Numbered from the stretch's first letter, positions 18,994-29,203 are shown. The stretch is 64,000 nt of DNA from an uncultured Pelagibacteraceae bacterium (GCA_902616725.1 CACMTZ010000004.1:62001-126000), one strand, 5' to 3'. The notes: generated by a model not told the origin, from the sequence alone. Program-made: numbers and translations.

Positions 18994-21045
18994 GTGAAAG
19001 CTTTTGTACAAAAAAATTTAAATTATTTTGTTTTCTTAATTTTACTCACACTATTAATTTTTCTAAAAATTCTAAATCCTGCATTTATTAAGTCTGTTTC
19101 ATATTTAAGTTTTGATTTGTATCAAAAAATATTTGTTGAGGAAAAAAATAGCGATGTGGTTATTATTGACATTGATGAACAAAGTTTAGGTAAGTTTGGA
19201 CAATTTCCCTGGAACAGGAAAGTTTTTGCTAAAATACTTGACCAATTAAATATCCATAATCCAAAAGCGATTGGTTTCGATATTTTTTTTACTGAGAAGG
19301 ACAAGCAATCACCTGAAGCAATTATCAAGTCATATGGTTTAATTCCTTCTGATGTTGCAGATATTCAGAACTTAAAAAGTCCCGATGATATTTTTTCAGA
19401 AAAATTAAAAGTGTCAAAATCAATCATTGCAGTTTTAGGTAGCAATATACCCTCACATTCTAATTATGATAGAAAGGCAAAAGCAAGATTTCTATCTAAA
19501 GGAGGTGATCCAAAAAATTTTACATATTCATATCCTCACTCCATAGGATCGTTAGAAAAACTAGAGAGGAATGTTAAAGGATTGGGTTCTATATCTTTTT
19601 TAGATCAATTAGATGGAATAATACGATCTTTACCATTAATTGTGCAATTTGATAAAAAAATATATCCAACAATGGGATTGGAGATGGTTAGAGTAGGATC
19701 CAAGCAAAAAAATATTTATGTAGAATTAAATGAAGTAGGCATTCAAAGAATAAGTGCTAGACCCCACAAAGTTGAGTCAGATCCTAATGGGATCATTTGG
19801 ATCAAGTATAAAAAATCAAATAAAGATCAATTTATATCAGCTGGTGATGTTTATGATGGGAAATTTCAATCAGATTTTTTTAAAGACAAATACGTTTTAA
19901 TTGGAGCATCAGCACAAGGACTTTTTGATCTTGTCAAAACTCCACTTGGTATAACTATTCCTGGAGTAGAAGTTCACGCAAATGTAATTGAAAACATTCT
20001 TGATCAATCTTATTTGGTTCGAAATCCAAATACTTATATTTTTGAATTATTATTTTCAATTATTATTGCTTTACTTACATTTGTTTTGTCTCAAAAAATC
20101 AAACCAAAGTATAGTTTATCCATATTCTTCGGGAATATTTTAGCAATTATAATAATTGGTTTTTCTATTTATAAATTTAGATCAGAGTTAGTAGATTTTA
20201 GCTATCCTATTTTTATTGTAACGCTAACATTTTTAACTGGTCTGTATTTTAGGTTTATTGAGGAAAACAAAATGGCTTTAGCCAACCTGCAAAAAGAAGC
20301 TAAACTTTTAAAAGAACGTGAGCTAGCAGCTGGAGTTCAAAAAAGCTTATTTCCTGATATTTCGAAATTTGAAAACTTTATTTTTGCCAAAAACGTTCCA
20401 GCACGAGATGTATCAGGTGATTATTTTGATGTAGTAAGATCTACTCCTGAGGAATATTTTTTTACCTTAGCAGATGTCTCCGGCAAAGGAGTGAAAGCTG
20501 GAATGTATATGGCAAAAGCATCTTCAATCTTTAGAACTTTAACTAATTTAAAATTTCCTTTGGAAAAAGTTGTATTTGGTGTCAACAATGAGTTGGTTGA
20601 AGCAAAGTTCAAAGGAATGTTTGTGACAGCTGTTTTTGGTAAATTAAATATTAAAACAGGAGAGTTAGTTTTTATTAATGCGGGTCATGAAAGCATTCTC
20701 ACTTTCGATGAAAATAAAAATTACGAATATATCAAATCAGAAATGCCACCAATTGGTATTGTAAAGTATTTTACAGAGTCAATGGTTAAATCAAATACTA
20801 TTAATCTTAAAGATAAAACTTTTGTGGTTTACACGGATGGAGTAACTGAAGGCTATATGAAAAATGGGGAAGAGTTAGGAGCTGAAGGGGTGCAAAAAAT
20901 TATAAACGAAATGTCACAGGTCACGCCAAAGTCCATCGTCGAAGCTATCGAAAAAGAGCTTAACTGGGGTGCAGAAAAGTTAAGGGATGACATCACTTGT
21001 ATGGCAATAAACATTAATAATACTGAGCTGATAAAGAAGAAATAA
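18994..21045 (+). CDS. CHASE2 sensor plus TM plus SpoIIE/PP2C phosphatase
   Basis: CHASE2-like extracytoplasmic region (VVIIDIDEQSLGKFGQFPWNRKVFA...), C-terminal TM helices, then ARDVSGDYFD, ADVSGKGVKAG, NAGHES, YTDGVTEG, DDITC; GTG start. Confidence 0.88.
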   Translation: MKAFVQKNLNYFVFLILLTLLIFLKILNPAFIKSVSYLSFDLYQKIFVEEKNSDVVIIDIDEQSLGKFGQFPWNRKVFAKILDQLNIHNPKAIGFDIFFTEKDKQSPEAIIKSYGLIPSDVADIQNLKSPDDIFSEKLKVSKSIIAVLGSNIPSHSNYDRKAKARFLSKGGDPKNFTYSYPHSIGSLEKLERNVKGLGSISFLDQLDGIIRSLPLIVQFDKKIYPTMGLEMVRVGSKQKNIYVELNEVGIQRISARPHKVESDPNGIIWIKYKKSNKDQFISAGDVYDGKFQSDFFKDKYVLIGASAQGLFDLVKTPLGITIPGVEVHANVIENILDQSYLVRNPNTYIFELLFSIIIALLTFVLSQKIKPKYSLSIFFGNILAIIIIGFSIYKFRSELVDFSYPIFIVTLTFLTGLYFRFIEENKMALANLQKEAKLLKERELAAGVQKSLFPDISKFENFIFAKNVPARDVSGDYFDVVRSTPEEYFFTLADVSGKGVKAGMYMAKASSIFRTLTNLKFPLEKVVFGVNNELVEAKFKGMFVTAVFGKLNIKTGELVFINAGHESILTFDENKNYEYIKSEMPPIGIVKYFTESMVKSNTINLKDKTFVVYTDGVTEGYMKNGEELGAEGVQKIINEMSQVTPKSIVEAIEKELNWGAEKLRDDITCMAININNTELIKKK

Positions 21046-21108
21046 TTTGAAACCCAAATTGAATAAATTGGTTGTTTAAAATTAATCATTTTTATGTAGA
21101 TTGCAGTT

Positions 21109-21399
21109 GTGAAACGAATCTTATTTTTACTATTTTTATTACCTCTGTTGAGTAATTGTACTCAATACTCCGCAATGGTAAGCCCCGCTTTAACACTAGC
21201 GCATACAGGAAGTTTCGCTCAAGCAACAACTTCCTTATCAAGTTCATTAGCAATCAATGAAGTAAAAAAAGAATATGCAAATAATTTAGAGGCAGAAAGA
21301 ATTTGTCCCACTTTTCATTCATCAGAATTAAATGCAATCTTTTTTGAGACTATAGAACATACAGGTTGCTACTACGATCCTCTCAGTATTCTTCGATAA
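21109..21399 (+). CDS. Small predicted lipoprotein
   Basis: Signal peptide with lipobox LLSNC; GTG start; 96 aa. Confidence 0.6.
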   Translation: MKRILFLLFLLPLLSNCTQYSAMVSPALTLAHTGSFAQATTSLSSSLAINEVKKEYANNLEAERICPTFHSSELNAIFFETIEHTGCYYDPLSILR

Positions 21400-21476
21400 A
21401 TATCACCATTTTATCACTTTTTTTACACCAAATTATTTTTTTGACTCATGTATTAATCAAAATATAAATTTATCCA

Positions 21477-23915
21477 ATGAAAGTTTTGAGAGAATTAAAA
21501 TCAAAAAAAATCTTAAAATCCGTATTAAAAGGTTCTCTACAAACAAATGTATTCTTAATCCTTTTAGGGATTTTTTTTTCTTCACTAGCTCTCGCAGCCA
21601 CTTTAACACTCACACATAAAGATAATAGAATTCCTGCGGGCGCAAACACTGGCGAATGTTTTAGTTCTAAAAAATCAGATGAGACAGGTGACTTTATAGA
21701 CCTTGATCACGATAGAACAGAGAATCTACGAGATATTGTGTGGAGTGATGACGGTACAATGGTTTTTACAGTCAATAATAATATGAATAAAACAACTACT
21801 AGTAAAGGCTTCATGGGTGATCTTGATTTATCTATGAATAAAGTAAGAGATCCATTTGAATTAAGTACTGTAAAAACTTCGCTTGGAATACACACATGTG
21901 ATGATATCGATGGCTTTGATGTTGATCATGACGATTTTCGAGCACAAGGTCTGGATACTCTTGCAGGTAATGGAGTTGCATATAGAGGTATTCATGTAGC
22001 TCAAGGTGGTAAAATTTTTTATATTATGAGTAATAGCTCTGAAGTACATAGATTTGATTTGAGTAAAGCTTTTGATTTTAAAACAGCTAACTATGTACAT
22101 GAATTTGACTTTGATGTCTCCTCAGTAGGTGGTTTTTCGTTAAATAGAGACGGTACAAAATTGTATTCTATGGATGCCGCTAATGACACACCTGTAATAA
22201 AAACTTTTTCATTATCACCAGCATTTGATATTACATCTGCTACTGAAATCCAAAGTACGAATTTGTATACTGACCTTGGAACAACAGATCTTGATGGAAG
22301 TCAGTCATTTAGAGATATTGAATTTAGTTATGATGGTAGTCAAATGTTTGTTTCAGCTTTTGATGCAGTTGCCCCATATATTAATAATCGTATTTATCAA
22401 TTTAGTTTAGGTAAAAATTTTGATGTTTCAACTGGAACTCTTTTAGGTTTCCATAATTTTCTTTATAGGGCGTCCCCTGGAGGAGCATTAAGAAGTGGAA
22501 GCGGCCGTGGAGCAATATGGGGTTTCTCTTTTTCAAGTGATGGTATGAGACTATTTATTTCACAAGCAGATGATGGAACTGCGGTAGATAATATTTATCA
22601 ATTTGACCTTGAATGTCCTTTTGGTGTTGTTGCTTGTGTATCAAACCCAACTGCAAGTATCAGCTCACAAGTTGAATTAGCTAAACAAAATATTGCTTTA
22701 AATATCTCTTCAATTTTTTACAGATTTGAATGGATCAAAAGAAATAGGGATGAAGAAAACTTCACCAGTCATAACATCAACATCAATTATCCAAATCCTT
22801 TATTGAAGAGTTTAGCAATGAGCTTAAAGCCAGCTACTAAAGAAAAGATAGCTACTCTTGTAAGTACCCCAAAAAAGGATCAGAAAAAGTCTAAATGGTC
22901 TTCATGGAGTTTGGCAGATTTATCGTTAAGTCATTTTGATAAACTGGGGTTTGAAAATGCAAAAAATATCAGAAATGAGGGAATAACATTTGGTGCTGAT
23001 AGAAAATTCAGTGATAATAAATTTTTTGGTTGGGCAATAAGATACGGCAATGGCAGATCGAACATTGCTCAAACAAAACAAAATATCCACATGGACTCCT
23101 TAACTTTGAATTTATATGGCATTATGCCAAACGATAAAGAAAATTATTTAAATGCAGTTTTAGGCCTAAGTGCACTCAAAATAGATAGTCTTTATTTAGG
23201 AAAAAAATCAGGGCAAAGATACGGTAAACAATTGTTCACTGCTATAGATTTTAGAACCAAAAATTCCTATGGTAAACTAAACCTAACTCCCACAACAAAA
23301 TTTACTTTTGGAATTACAAGATTAGGTGAATATACAGATTTTATAAGTGATGCAATTTCGCCTGCGCAAAATATCAGATACCATAAAGATACGTTCACAA
23401 GTGGACAAATTTCCAGTGGATTTTTATTTGAGGCAGATCAGATAACTATAAATGATAAATCCTTCCAACCCATGGGTGGAATGGAAATTTATTATGATTT
23501 ATCTCGTGATATTAACTACAATTATTCTCTAGTAGGTTCCAATCAAGTAAATACTGATACAATTGATGGAGCATATAATAGAGACAATTTAAGAACCAGT
23601 TTGGGTTTTGAACTGATCTATCCTGATGGTCTCACAATATCACCTTTGTATGAAAAAACATTAGCGCTTAAAAGTTTAAATGATGGTTTGCTAGGCAAAG
23701 GTATTACAGAACGATTTATAATTAAAATTAGCCACTCAAAAGAAATGGATGGAAATAATTTTGCCCTAGATTTTGATCCCCTTAATCAAAATTATGCCAA
23801 TATCAGCTTCAATAAAAATCTTGGTAATCTTAATTTAAAATTAAATTCTAACTATAGTTTATTTGATAAAATTCCAGACTATGGGGCAAATCTAGAGATT
23901 TCTGGAACTTTCTAG
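21477..23915 (+). CDS. Beta-propeller-repeat / autotransporter-like outer-membrane protein
   Basis: NRDGTKLYS / SYDGSQMFV / SSDGMRLFI units; linker FYRFEWIKRNRDEENF; C-terminus NLEISGTF. Confidence 0.72.
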   Translation: MKVLRELKSKKILKSVLKGSLQTNVFLILLGIFFSSLALAATLTLTHKDNRIPAGANTGECFSSKKSDETGDFIDLDHDRTENLRDIVWSDDGTMVFTVNNNMNKTTTSKGFMGDLDLSMNKVRDPFELSTVKTSLGIHTCDDIDGFDVDHDDFRAQGLDTLAGNGVAYRGIHVAQGGKIFYIMSNSSEVHRFDLSKAFDFKTANYVHEFDFDVSSVGGFSLNRDGTKLYSMDAANDTPVIKTFSLSPAFDITSATEIQSTNLYTDLGTTDLDGSQSFRDIEFSYDGSQMFVSAFDAVAPYINNRIYQFSLGKNFDVSTGTLLGFHNFLYRASPGGALRSGSGRGAIWGFSFSSDGMRLFISQADDGTAVDNIYQFDLECPFGVVACVSNPTASISSQVELAKQNIALNISSIFYRFEWIKRNRDEENFTSHNININYPNPLLKSLAMSLKPATKEKIATLVSTPKKDQKKSKWSSWSLADLSLSHFDKLGFENAKNIRNEGITFGADRKFSDNKFFGWAIRYGNGRSNIAQTKQNIHMDSLTLNLYGIMPNDKENYLNAVLGLSALKIDSLYLGKKSGQRYGKQLFTAIDFRTKNSYGKLNLTPTTKFTFGITRLGEYTDFISDAISPAQNIRYHKDTFTSGQISSGFLFEADQITINDKSFQPMGGMEIYYDLSRDINYNYSLVGSNQVNTDTIDGAYNRDNLRTSLGFELIYPDGLTISPLYEKTLALKSLNDGLLGKGITERFIIKISHSKEMDGNNFALDFDPLNQNYANISFNKNLGNLNLKLNSNYSLFDKIPDYGANLEISGTF

Positions 23916-24044
23916 TTTAAAAGCAAATAACCAAAATATTACTTAAAAAAATAATTATTTTTATGGTATAGAAATTAATATTTTTTTAAAGAAAGACTTT
24001 TAACTTTTGACTTTATTGATATTTTTTAAATTATAATATGAGTT

Positions 24045-26252
24045 ATGCAAAAAATAATAAATGGTCTAATATTATTTTTACTTGTATTTCAATTTACACA
24101 TTTGAAAGCAGAAGTTAAACCAACTTTTGTACGCTCAGCAGACACTACTAATGTAAATCAAGCGATTGGAGTAACTTTAACTCCAGATGGAACCAGAATA
24201 CACTTTTCTCAGTATGGAACTTCGCCTGTTATAACCCAGTATGATTTAAGTATACCATTTAATGTGTCATCAATAGATACTGCTTCAATAGTTACTTTAA
24301 ATGTAAATAGTGGCGATAGTGGTGATTTTTTAGTAAGTAATCGATTGGAAGGTCACACATTTAATAGCGATGGTACAAAACTATATGCAATAGATATGGC
24401 TGGGAATATGAATGTCCATAGTTTATCGACTCCTTATGATATATCTAATTTTTCAAAAGATGCAGATGATGGGGTAGATTGGGCAACCTTTGCAGCTGGT
24501 GAAGGTGGCTCGGATAGTGCTCGTAGGTCTCATGGTATACGTTTTAATAACGATGGAACAAAAATGTTCTTGATGGATGTCAACGGTACAGTTGGTATTG
24601 CTGAATTTAATCTAAGCACTCCCTTTTTGCCAGGTTCAGCAAGTTTTGGAAATTTTTTTGCAATAACCGAAAATTCTGTAACAATACAAGATTTTGATTT
24701 TGATGATGATGGTACAAGAATGTATGTTATTGAGTCAAACGAAGCATCAACAAATAATAAGATTTATGTTTATAAGTTAAGTACTGGTTTTGATACTTCA
24801 ACAGCAACTTTCGTTGGAAGTGTAGCGAATGTTTTTAGTGCTGCAGGAGCTGATGGATCAGCAGGAGGTATGCGTTTTGCGAAAAATGGTATGAAATTTT
24901 ATCAGGTTACTTGGGCTAGTACCTTAAAGAATAAAGTTTTTGAGTATGATCTAAGTTGCCCTTTTGGAATTGTAATTTGTGAAGCAGATGTTGCTACAGT
25001 AATAGGGGCTCAAGCGGAAATTGCTAAAAATATAATTTATCAAAATTCAAATACAATTTTCAAAAGATTCGATTGGTTACGTAGAAATGAGGAAAAAAGA
25101 AATTTAAACAGTCATAATATTAAACTAGATATCAATAATCCAATTTTAGCTTCATTTAAGCATAAGTTAGAGAACTCTTTAAAATATAATTTAGAAAACT
25201 CACTTAATAATAATCAATTTATTCATGCATCCTTAAAAGATAAAAATCCTTTTAAGAATATGAGGAATTGGTCTCACTGGTCTCACGTTGATATTTCATT
25301 TGGCAGAGTAGGAGAAAAAGGTTTCATTAAACCAAAAGACATTAGAACAAGAGGTATTATGTTTGGAGCTGATAAATTAATTGATAATAAAATTTTTGGC
25401 TTAGCTTTTCGATATGGCAATGATGATGTCAAAATTGATACTGGTTTAGGAAGTAAATTAGACGCCCAAGCATATACTTTAAATATGTATGGAAGTTTAC
25501 CTCTAGATGGAAAATCAAATCTTAATACTCTAATTGGTGCAAGCTTTTTAAGCATTGATCAATTAGTTAAAAATACAGTTACAGGAGAAAGATACGGCAG
25601 ACAAATTTTTACGTCAATGATTTATGAAAATGAAAACGAATATACTAGACATAATTTAACTCCATTTGGTAAATTTGAGATTGGTATTACCCAACTTTCA
25701 GAGTATACGGATTTCGGTACTTCCGCCACAAACAGCGTAGATGTTCATGAAAGACTGACTTTTAAAACTGGAAATGCTTCGGGGGGTTTTAAGTTTGATG
25801 ACACTGTATATCTAGATAATAAAACTCTAAACAGAAATGGTTTTGTAGAATATATTTTTGATTTAACTCCAGATATTGATCATTTTTATAAAAATCACAT
25901 TGACAATACAACAGTAAGAAAAACTATAAAAAAACATTCTTTGCATAATATTAGGGGAAATATTGGGTTCGAATATATGAATGTAAATGGATACACTTTT
26001 GCAATAAACTATGAAAGATTCCAAAGTCTTAGTAATAGTGCTTACTCAGATAGTTTATTATTTAAATTAGGAAAAAAACAAGTTAATCAAGCTAATTTCG
26101 ATGTGATTTATGATCCAACGAATAACAATAATACTGAGATTAGTTATTTAAAAAATTTTGGTAATTTCAAACTTAAAATAGATTCTAACTATAGTTTATT
26201 TAGTAAAATCCCCGATTATGGTGCAAATTTAGAAATTTCTGGTACTTTCTAG
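24045..26252 (+). CDS. Beta-propeller-repeat / autotransporter-like outer-membrane protein
   Basis: TPDGTRIHFS / NNDGTKMFLMD / DDDGTRMYVIE units; linker FKRFDWLRRNEEKRNL; C-terminus NLEISGTF. Confidence 0.72.
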   Translation: MQKIINGLILFLLVFQFTHLKAEVKPTFVRSADTTNVNQAIGVTLTPDGTRIHFSQYGTSPVITQYDLSIPFNVSSIDTASIVTLNVNSGDSGDFLVSNRLEGHTFNSDGTKLYAIDMAGNMNVHSLSTPYDISNFSKDADDGVDWATFAAGEGGSDSARRSHGIRFNNDGTKMFLMDVNGTVGIAEFNLSTPFLPGSASFGNFFAITENSVTIQDFDFDDDGTRMYVIESNEASTNNKIYVYKLSTGFDTSTATFVGSVANVFSAAGADGSAGGMRFAKNGMKFYQVTWASTLKNKVFEYDLSCPFGIVICEADVATVIGAQAEIAKNIIYQNSNTIFKRFDWLRRNEEKRNLNSHNIKLDINNPILASFKHKLENSLKYNLENSLNNNQFIHASLKDKNPFKNMRNWSHWSHVDISFGRVGEKGFIKPKDIRTRGIMFGADKLIDNKIFGLAFRYGNDDVKIDTGLGSKLDAQAYTLNMYGSLPLDGKSNLNTLIGASFLSIDQLVKNTVTGERYGRQIFTSMIYENENEYTRHNLTPFGKFEIGITQLSEYTDFGTSATNSVDVHERLTFKTGNASGGFKFDDTVYLDNKTLNRNGFVEYIFDLTPDIDHFYKNHIDNTTVRKTIKKHSLHNIRGNIGFEYMNVNGYTFAINYERFQSLSNSAYSDSLLFKLGKKQVNQANFDVIYDPTNNNNTEISYLKNFGNFKLKIDSNYSLFSKIPDYGANLEISGTF

Positions 26253-26260
26253 TTTGACCT

Positions 26261-28525
26261 ATGAAAAAAATTAATAGACTAGTTTTATTTTTATTATTTC
26301 TCTTTCAGATATCAAGTTCGTATGGAGCTGTAGTTACTTTAGTAGATAATTTTCAGGTTAGTAATGGAGATGAACATACCACGGTTAGAGCTGGGCTTTC
26401 AATTAACACAGATAGAGAAGTTGGAGGTGTACAATTCAATAATGATGGAACAAAAATGTTTGTAAGATTTTATAGAGATGAGGGCGGTGAGACAGATTAT
26501 AGTTTTATTGATGAATATGACCTATCCATTCCTTTTGACGCCTCTTCAGGTACTTACGCAGGAGACGATGAAAGGTGTGATTTAAATCATGGACTAATAG
26601 GGACCATAGGTCATAACCCTTTTGATTTCTATTTCAGTAACGATGGTATGTATTTTTATTTTGCAAATAGAGCAGTAGGTGGCACACTTAAAAATAACGT
26701 TCTTAGATTTGATCTTACAGTTCCTTTTGATATTTCGACTTGTAGTTATTCTCAAAGAACTGAACATCTATTGACTGATGCAAATAGAAATAACTCTTTA
26801 GCAGGTGATGATGGGTTAGTTGACTCACATAAAAATAATAGACTTATGGGTGTTTCGTTAAGCAATGATGGAAAAAAAATGTTTATCATTACATATAATG
26901 GTAAGGTTCTTGAATTTAATCTCTCTACTCCATATGATGTTACAACTTTTTCAGTGAATAATAACGCTGGTATAGATGTATCTTCACATGTAAGTAATCC
27001 CATGTCAATTGAGTTCAGTGAAGATGGTAAAAGATTTTTTGTAGCAAATCATAGTAGTCATAGAGTTGTACAAATCTCTTTAGACGCACCATTTGATACA
27101 TCTTCACATACTGTTGATGGTTTTGTTAATCTTAATACTACTGGTTTTGGTAATATGGACCAAATGAGACATGCAACATTCAGTAAAAATGGATTGATGA
27201 TGTATATAAGTAATGATGACTCTAGTACTACTCATTTAATTGATCAAATATACGAATTTTCATTAGCTTGTCCCTTTAATATTATTGCTGGAAAATGTCC
27301 CTCGATTACAAAGGGTGACAGAACTGGAATGGCTATTGCACAAATAGAAGTTGCAACAAGAACTATAGAACATTCAACGGACACTGCTTTAAATAGATTA
27401 AAATGGATCAGAAGAAATAAAGACCTTCAAGATTTAAGCTATCAAAACATAAAGTTAAATTTCTCAAATCAGATGTTAGCTTCTCTTTCTGAGGCAATTC
27501 AAATCTCAACAAAAGAAAAAGAAAAAGATAATGATATTTTTTATTGGGCTGAAGGAAGCTTGGCTTTTGGTAAAGTTAGAGAAACTGATACATCATCTAA
27601 GAAAAAAATCTATACTGACGGTATTACTGTTGGTGCTGATAAATTTACAGTTGGTGATGGAATTAAAGGTTTGGCATTTAGGTTTAGTCAAAATGATGTA
27701 AAAGTTGGTACTGCTGGGAGCAAATTAGATGCGAATACATACAATTTAACTTATTATTCAACTGCGCCAGTAAAAGATGATAGCAGATTTTTAGACACTA
27801 TTATTGGTGTTGGTGCTCTCAAATATAATATTTCAAGTGTCTTAGATGGTTCAAAACTAAACGGAAATAGAAATGGTAGACAGATTTATGGAACTTTGAA
27901 AATAAAAGAAGAAATTAAAAAAGATGACCATACTTTAATACCTGCTGCTCAAATTGACTTAGGTTATACATTATTAAGTAGTTATTCTGAAAGTGGAATT
28001 TCTTCAATGAAATTTGATAAACAAAGTATTCAATCAAGAAATTTAAGATTATCTCTAGCTTCAGTTGAAGAATTAAACAATAAAAAATATAAAATGAAAA
28101 GACATGGTAAAATTGAGTATCAAGCTAATTTACATCGGTCATCTAATATCAAGTATTCTTATATAGGTGATAGTGCAAGCGGTAAGTTTGATACCAAATT
28201 AAACTCGGGAGCGTTACATAATATTAATGGTGAAGTAGGTATTGATGTAATTTACGATGATAACTTTAGTTTATTTTTTATTTATGAACTTAATGAAGCG
28301 TTAGGAAAAGGTTATACGCAAAAAATTCACTTGGCAATTGGTTATTTACCTCAAAAAAATACAAATTTTGCTTTTAAAATTGAAGGAGATGATATTTTAA
28401 AATCAAAATATATTTATACCAAAAATGTTAATGGTTTGGATATTGATTTTTATTTATTAAATAACAATGCAATGAGACCAGAAACATTTGATGAAATCGC
28501 TTTGAATTTAAGAAAAGTTTTTTAA
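26261..28525 (+). CDS. Beta-propeller-repeat / autotransporter-like outer-membrane protein
   Basis: NNDGTKMFVRF / SNDGKKMFIIT / SEDGKRFFVAN units; linker LNRLKWIRRNKDLQDL; C-terminal Phe. Confidence 0.72.
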   Translation: MKKINRLVLFLLFLFQISSSYGAVVTLVDNFQVSNGDEHTTVRAGLSINTDREVGGVQFNNDGTKMFVRFYRDEGGETDYSFIDEYDLSIPFDASSGTYAGDDERCDLNHGLIGTIGHNPFDFYFSNDGMYFYFANRAVGGTLKNNVLRFDLTVPFDISTCSYSQRTEHLLTDANRNNSLAGDDGLVDSHKNNRLMGVSLSNDGKKMFIITYNGKVLEFNLSTPYDVTTFSVNNNAGIDVSSHVSNPMSIEFSEDGKRFFVANHSSHRVVQISLDAPFDTSSHTVDGFVNLNTTGFGNMDQMRHATFSKNGLMMYISNDDSSTTHLIDQIYEFSLACPFNIIAGKCPSITKGDRTGMAIAQIEVATRTIEHSTDTALNRLKWIRRNKDLQDLSYQNIKLNFSNQMLASLSEAIQISTKEKEKDNDIFYWAEGSLAFGKVRETDTSSKKKIYTDGITVGADKFTVGDGIKGLAFRFSQNDVKVGTAGSKLDANTYNLTYYSTAPVKDDSRFLDTIIGVGALKYNISSVLDGSKLNGNRNGRQIYGTLKIKEEIKKDDHTLIPAAQIDLGYTLLSSYSESGISSMKFDKQSIQSRNLRLSLASVEELNNKKYKMKRHGKIEYQANLHRSSNIKYSYIGDSASGKFDTKLNSGALHNINGEVGIDVIYDDNFSLFFIYELNEALGKGYTQKIHLAIGYLPQKNTNFAFKIEGDDILKSKYIYTKNVNGLDIDFYLLNNNAMRPETFDEIALNLRKVF

Positions 28526-28529
28526 AATA

Positions 28530-28784
28530 TTATTTTAAAAGCTCTTGAAGTTTATTTTCTTTCTCTAACGCTCTAACCTCATCATAACCACCAATATGTT
28601 GGTCATCAAAAAATATTTGAGGAATCGTTCTTTTACCATTTGCTTTTTGAATCATTTCATCTTTTGCCCCATCAACTTTGGCAACATCAATTTCTTCATA
28701 AGGCGCATTGTTTCTTGTAAGTAATCTTTTAGCTGCTTCACAATAATTACACATGGGACCTGTATAAATTGTAATTTTTTTCAT
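28530..28784 (-). CDS. grxC: Glutaredoxin 3
   Basis: MCNYCEAAKRLL active site; TIPQIFFDDQHIGGYDE. Confidence 0.93.
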   Translation of the reverse strand: MKKITIYTGPMCNYCEAAKRLLTRNNAPYEEIDVAKVDGAKDEMIQKANGKRTIPQIFFDDQHIGGYDEVRALEKENKLQELLK

Positions 28785-28787
28785 AAG

Positions 28788-29084
28788 TTATAGATAATCA
28801 CCTTTTTTTATTTTACTAGTAATTTGTTTTCTTGAATATTCAAATTTTTTTCTGTGTTTGATGCTTTTTTGATGAACTCTTTTTCTCCATAATCTAAAGG
28901 AGGATGGTTTGAGAGATTTTCTCATTATCTTAATAACATCCGATTCTCGGTAGCCAGTTTTTTTTTCGATATCTTCAAAAGTGATCCTATCAGCCCAGGC
29001 TGCCCAGATGACCCAATCTGGATCTTCATGATTTGGCTCTGGATTTTTGACTCGGGTAACTGGCCTGTGACCTTTTTTTTTCAT
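28788..29084 (-). CDS. Conserved hypothetical protein, TIGR03643-like
   Basis: Pattern PEPNHEDPDWVIWAAWADRITFEDIEKKTGYRESDVIKIMRKSLKPSSFRLWRKRV; start at MKKKGHRP preferred over the longer ORF. Confidence 0.75.
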   Translation of the reverse strand: MKKKGHRPVTRVKNPEPNHEDPDWVIWAAWADRITFEDIEKKTGYRESDVIKIMRKSLKPSSFRLWRKRVHQKSIKHRKKFEYSRKQITSKIKKGDYL

Positions 29085-29148
29085 AAATCCTTTATATTTG
29101 AAAAAAATCAATAATGCATTTTTTTTAGGATCTGTTATATTGTGATCT

Positions 29149-29203
29149 GATAGTCCTACTTAGCCATCTTTAGCTCCCGGTTTTTTAGGACTATCTTTTT
29201 TTT
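29149..29203 (+). terminator. 10-bp stem hairpin GATAGTCCTA...TAGGACTATC followed by a T-tract, abutting the LysE start codon (attenuator or small RNA candidate)
   Basis: Arms 29149-29158 and 29186-29195, 27-nt loop, T-run directly before ATG at 29204. Confidence 0.6.

Noticed and set aside
21477-28525. Prophage tail-fibre cluster explanation for the propeller proteins
   Set aside because: Each has its own signal peptide and a barrel-like C-terminus ending in Phe, and no phage structural, lysis or integrase genes are nearby.
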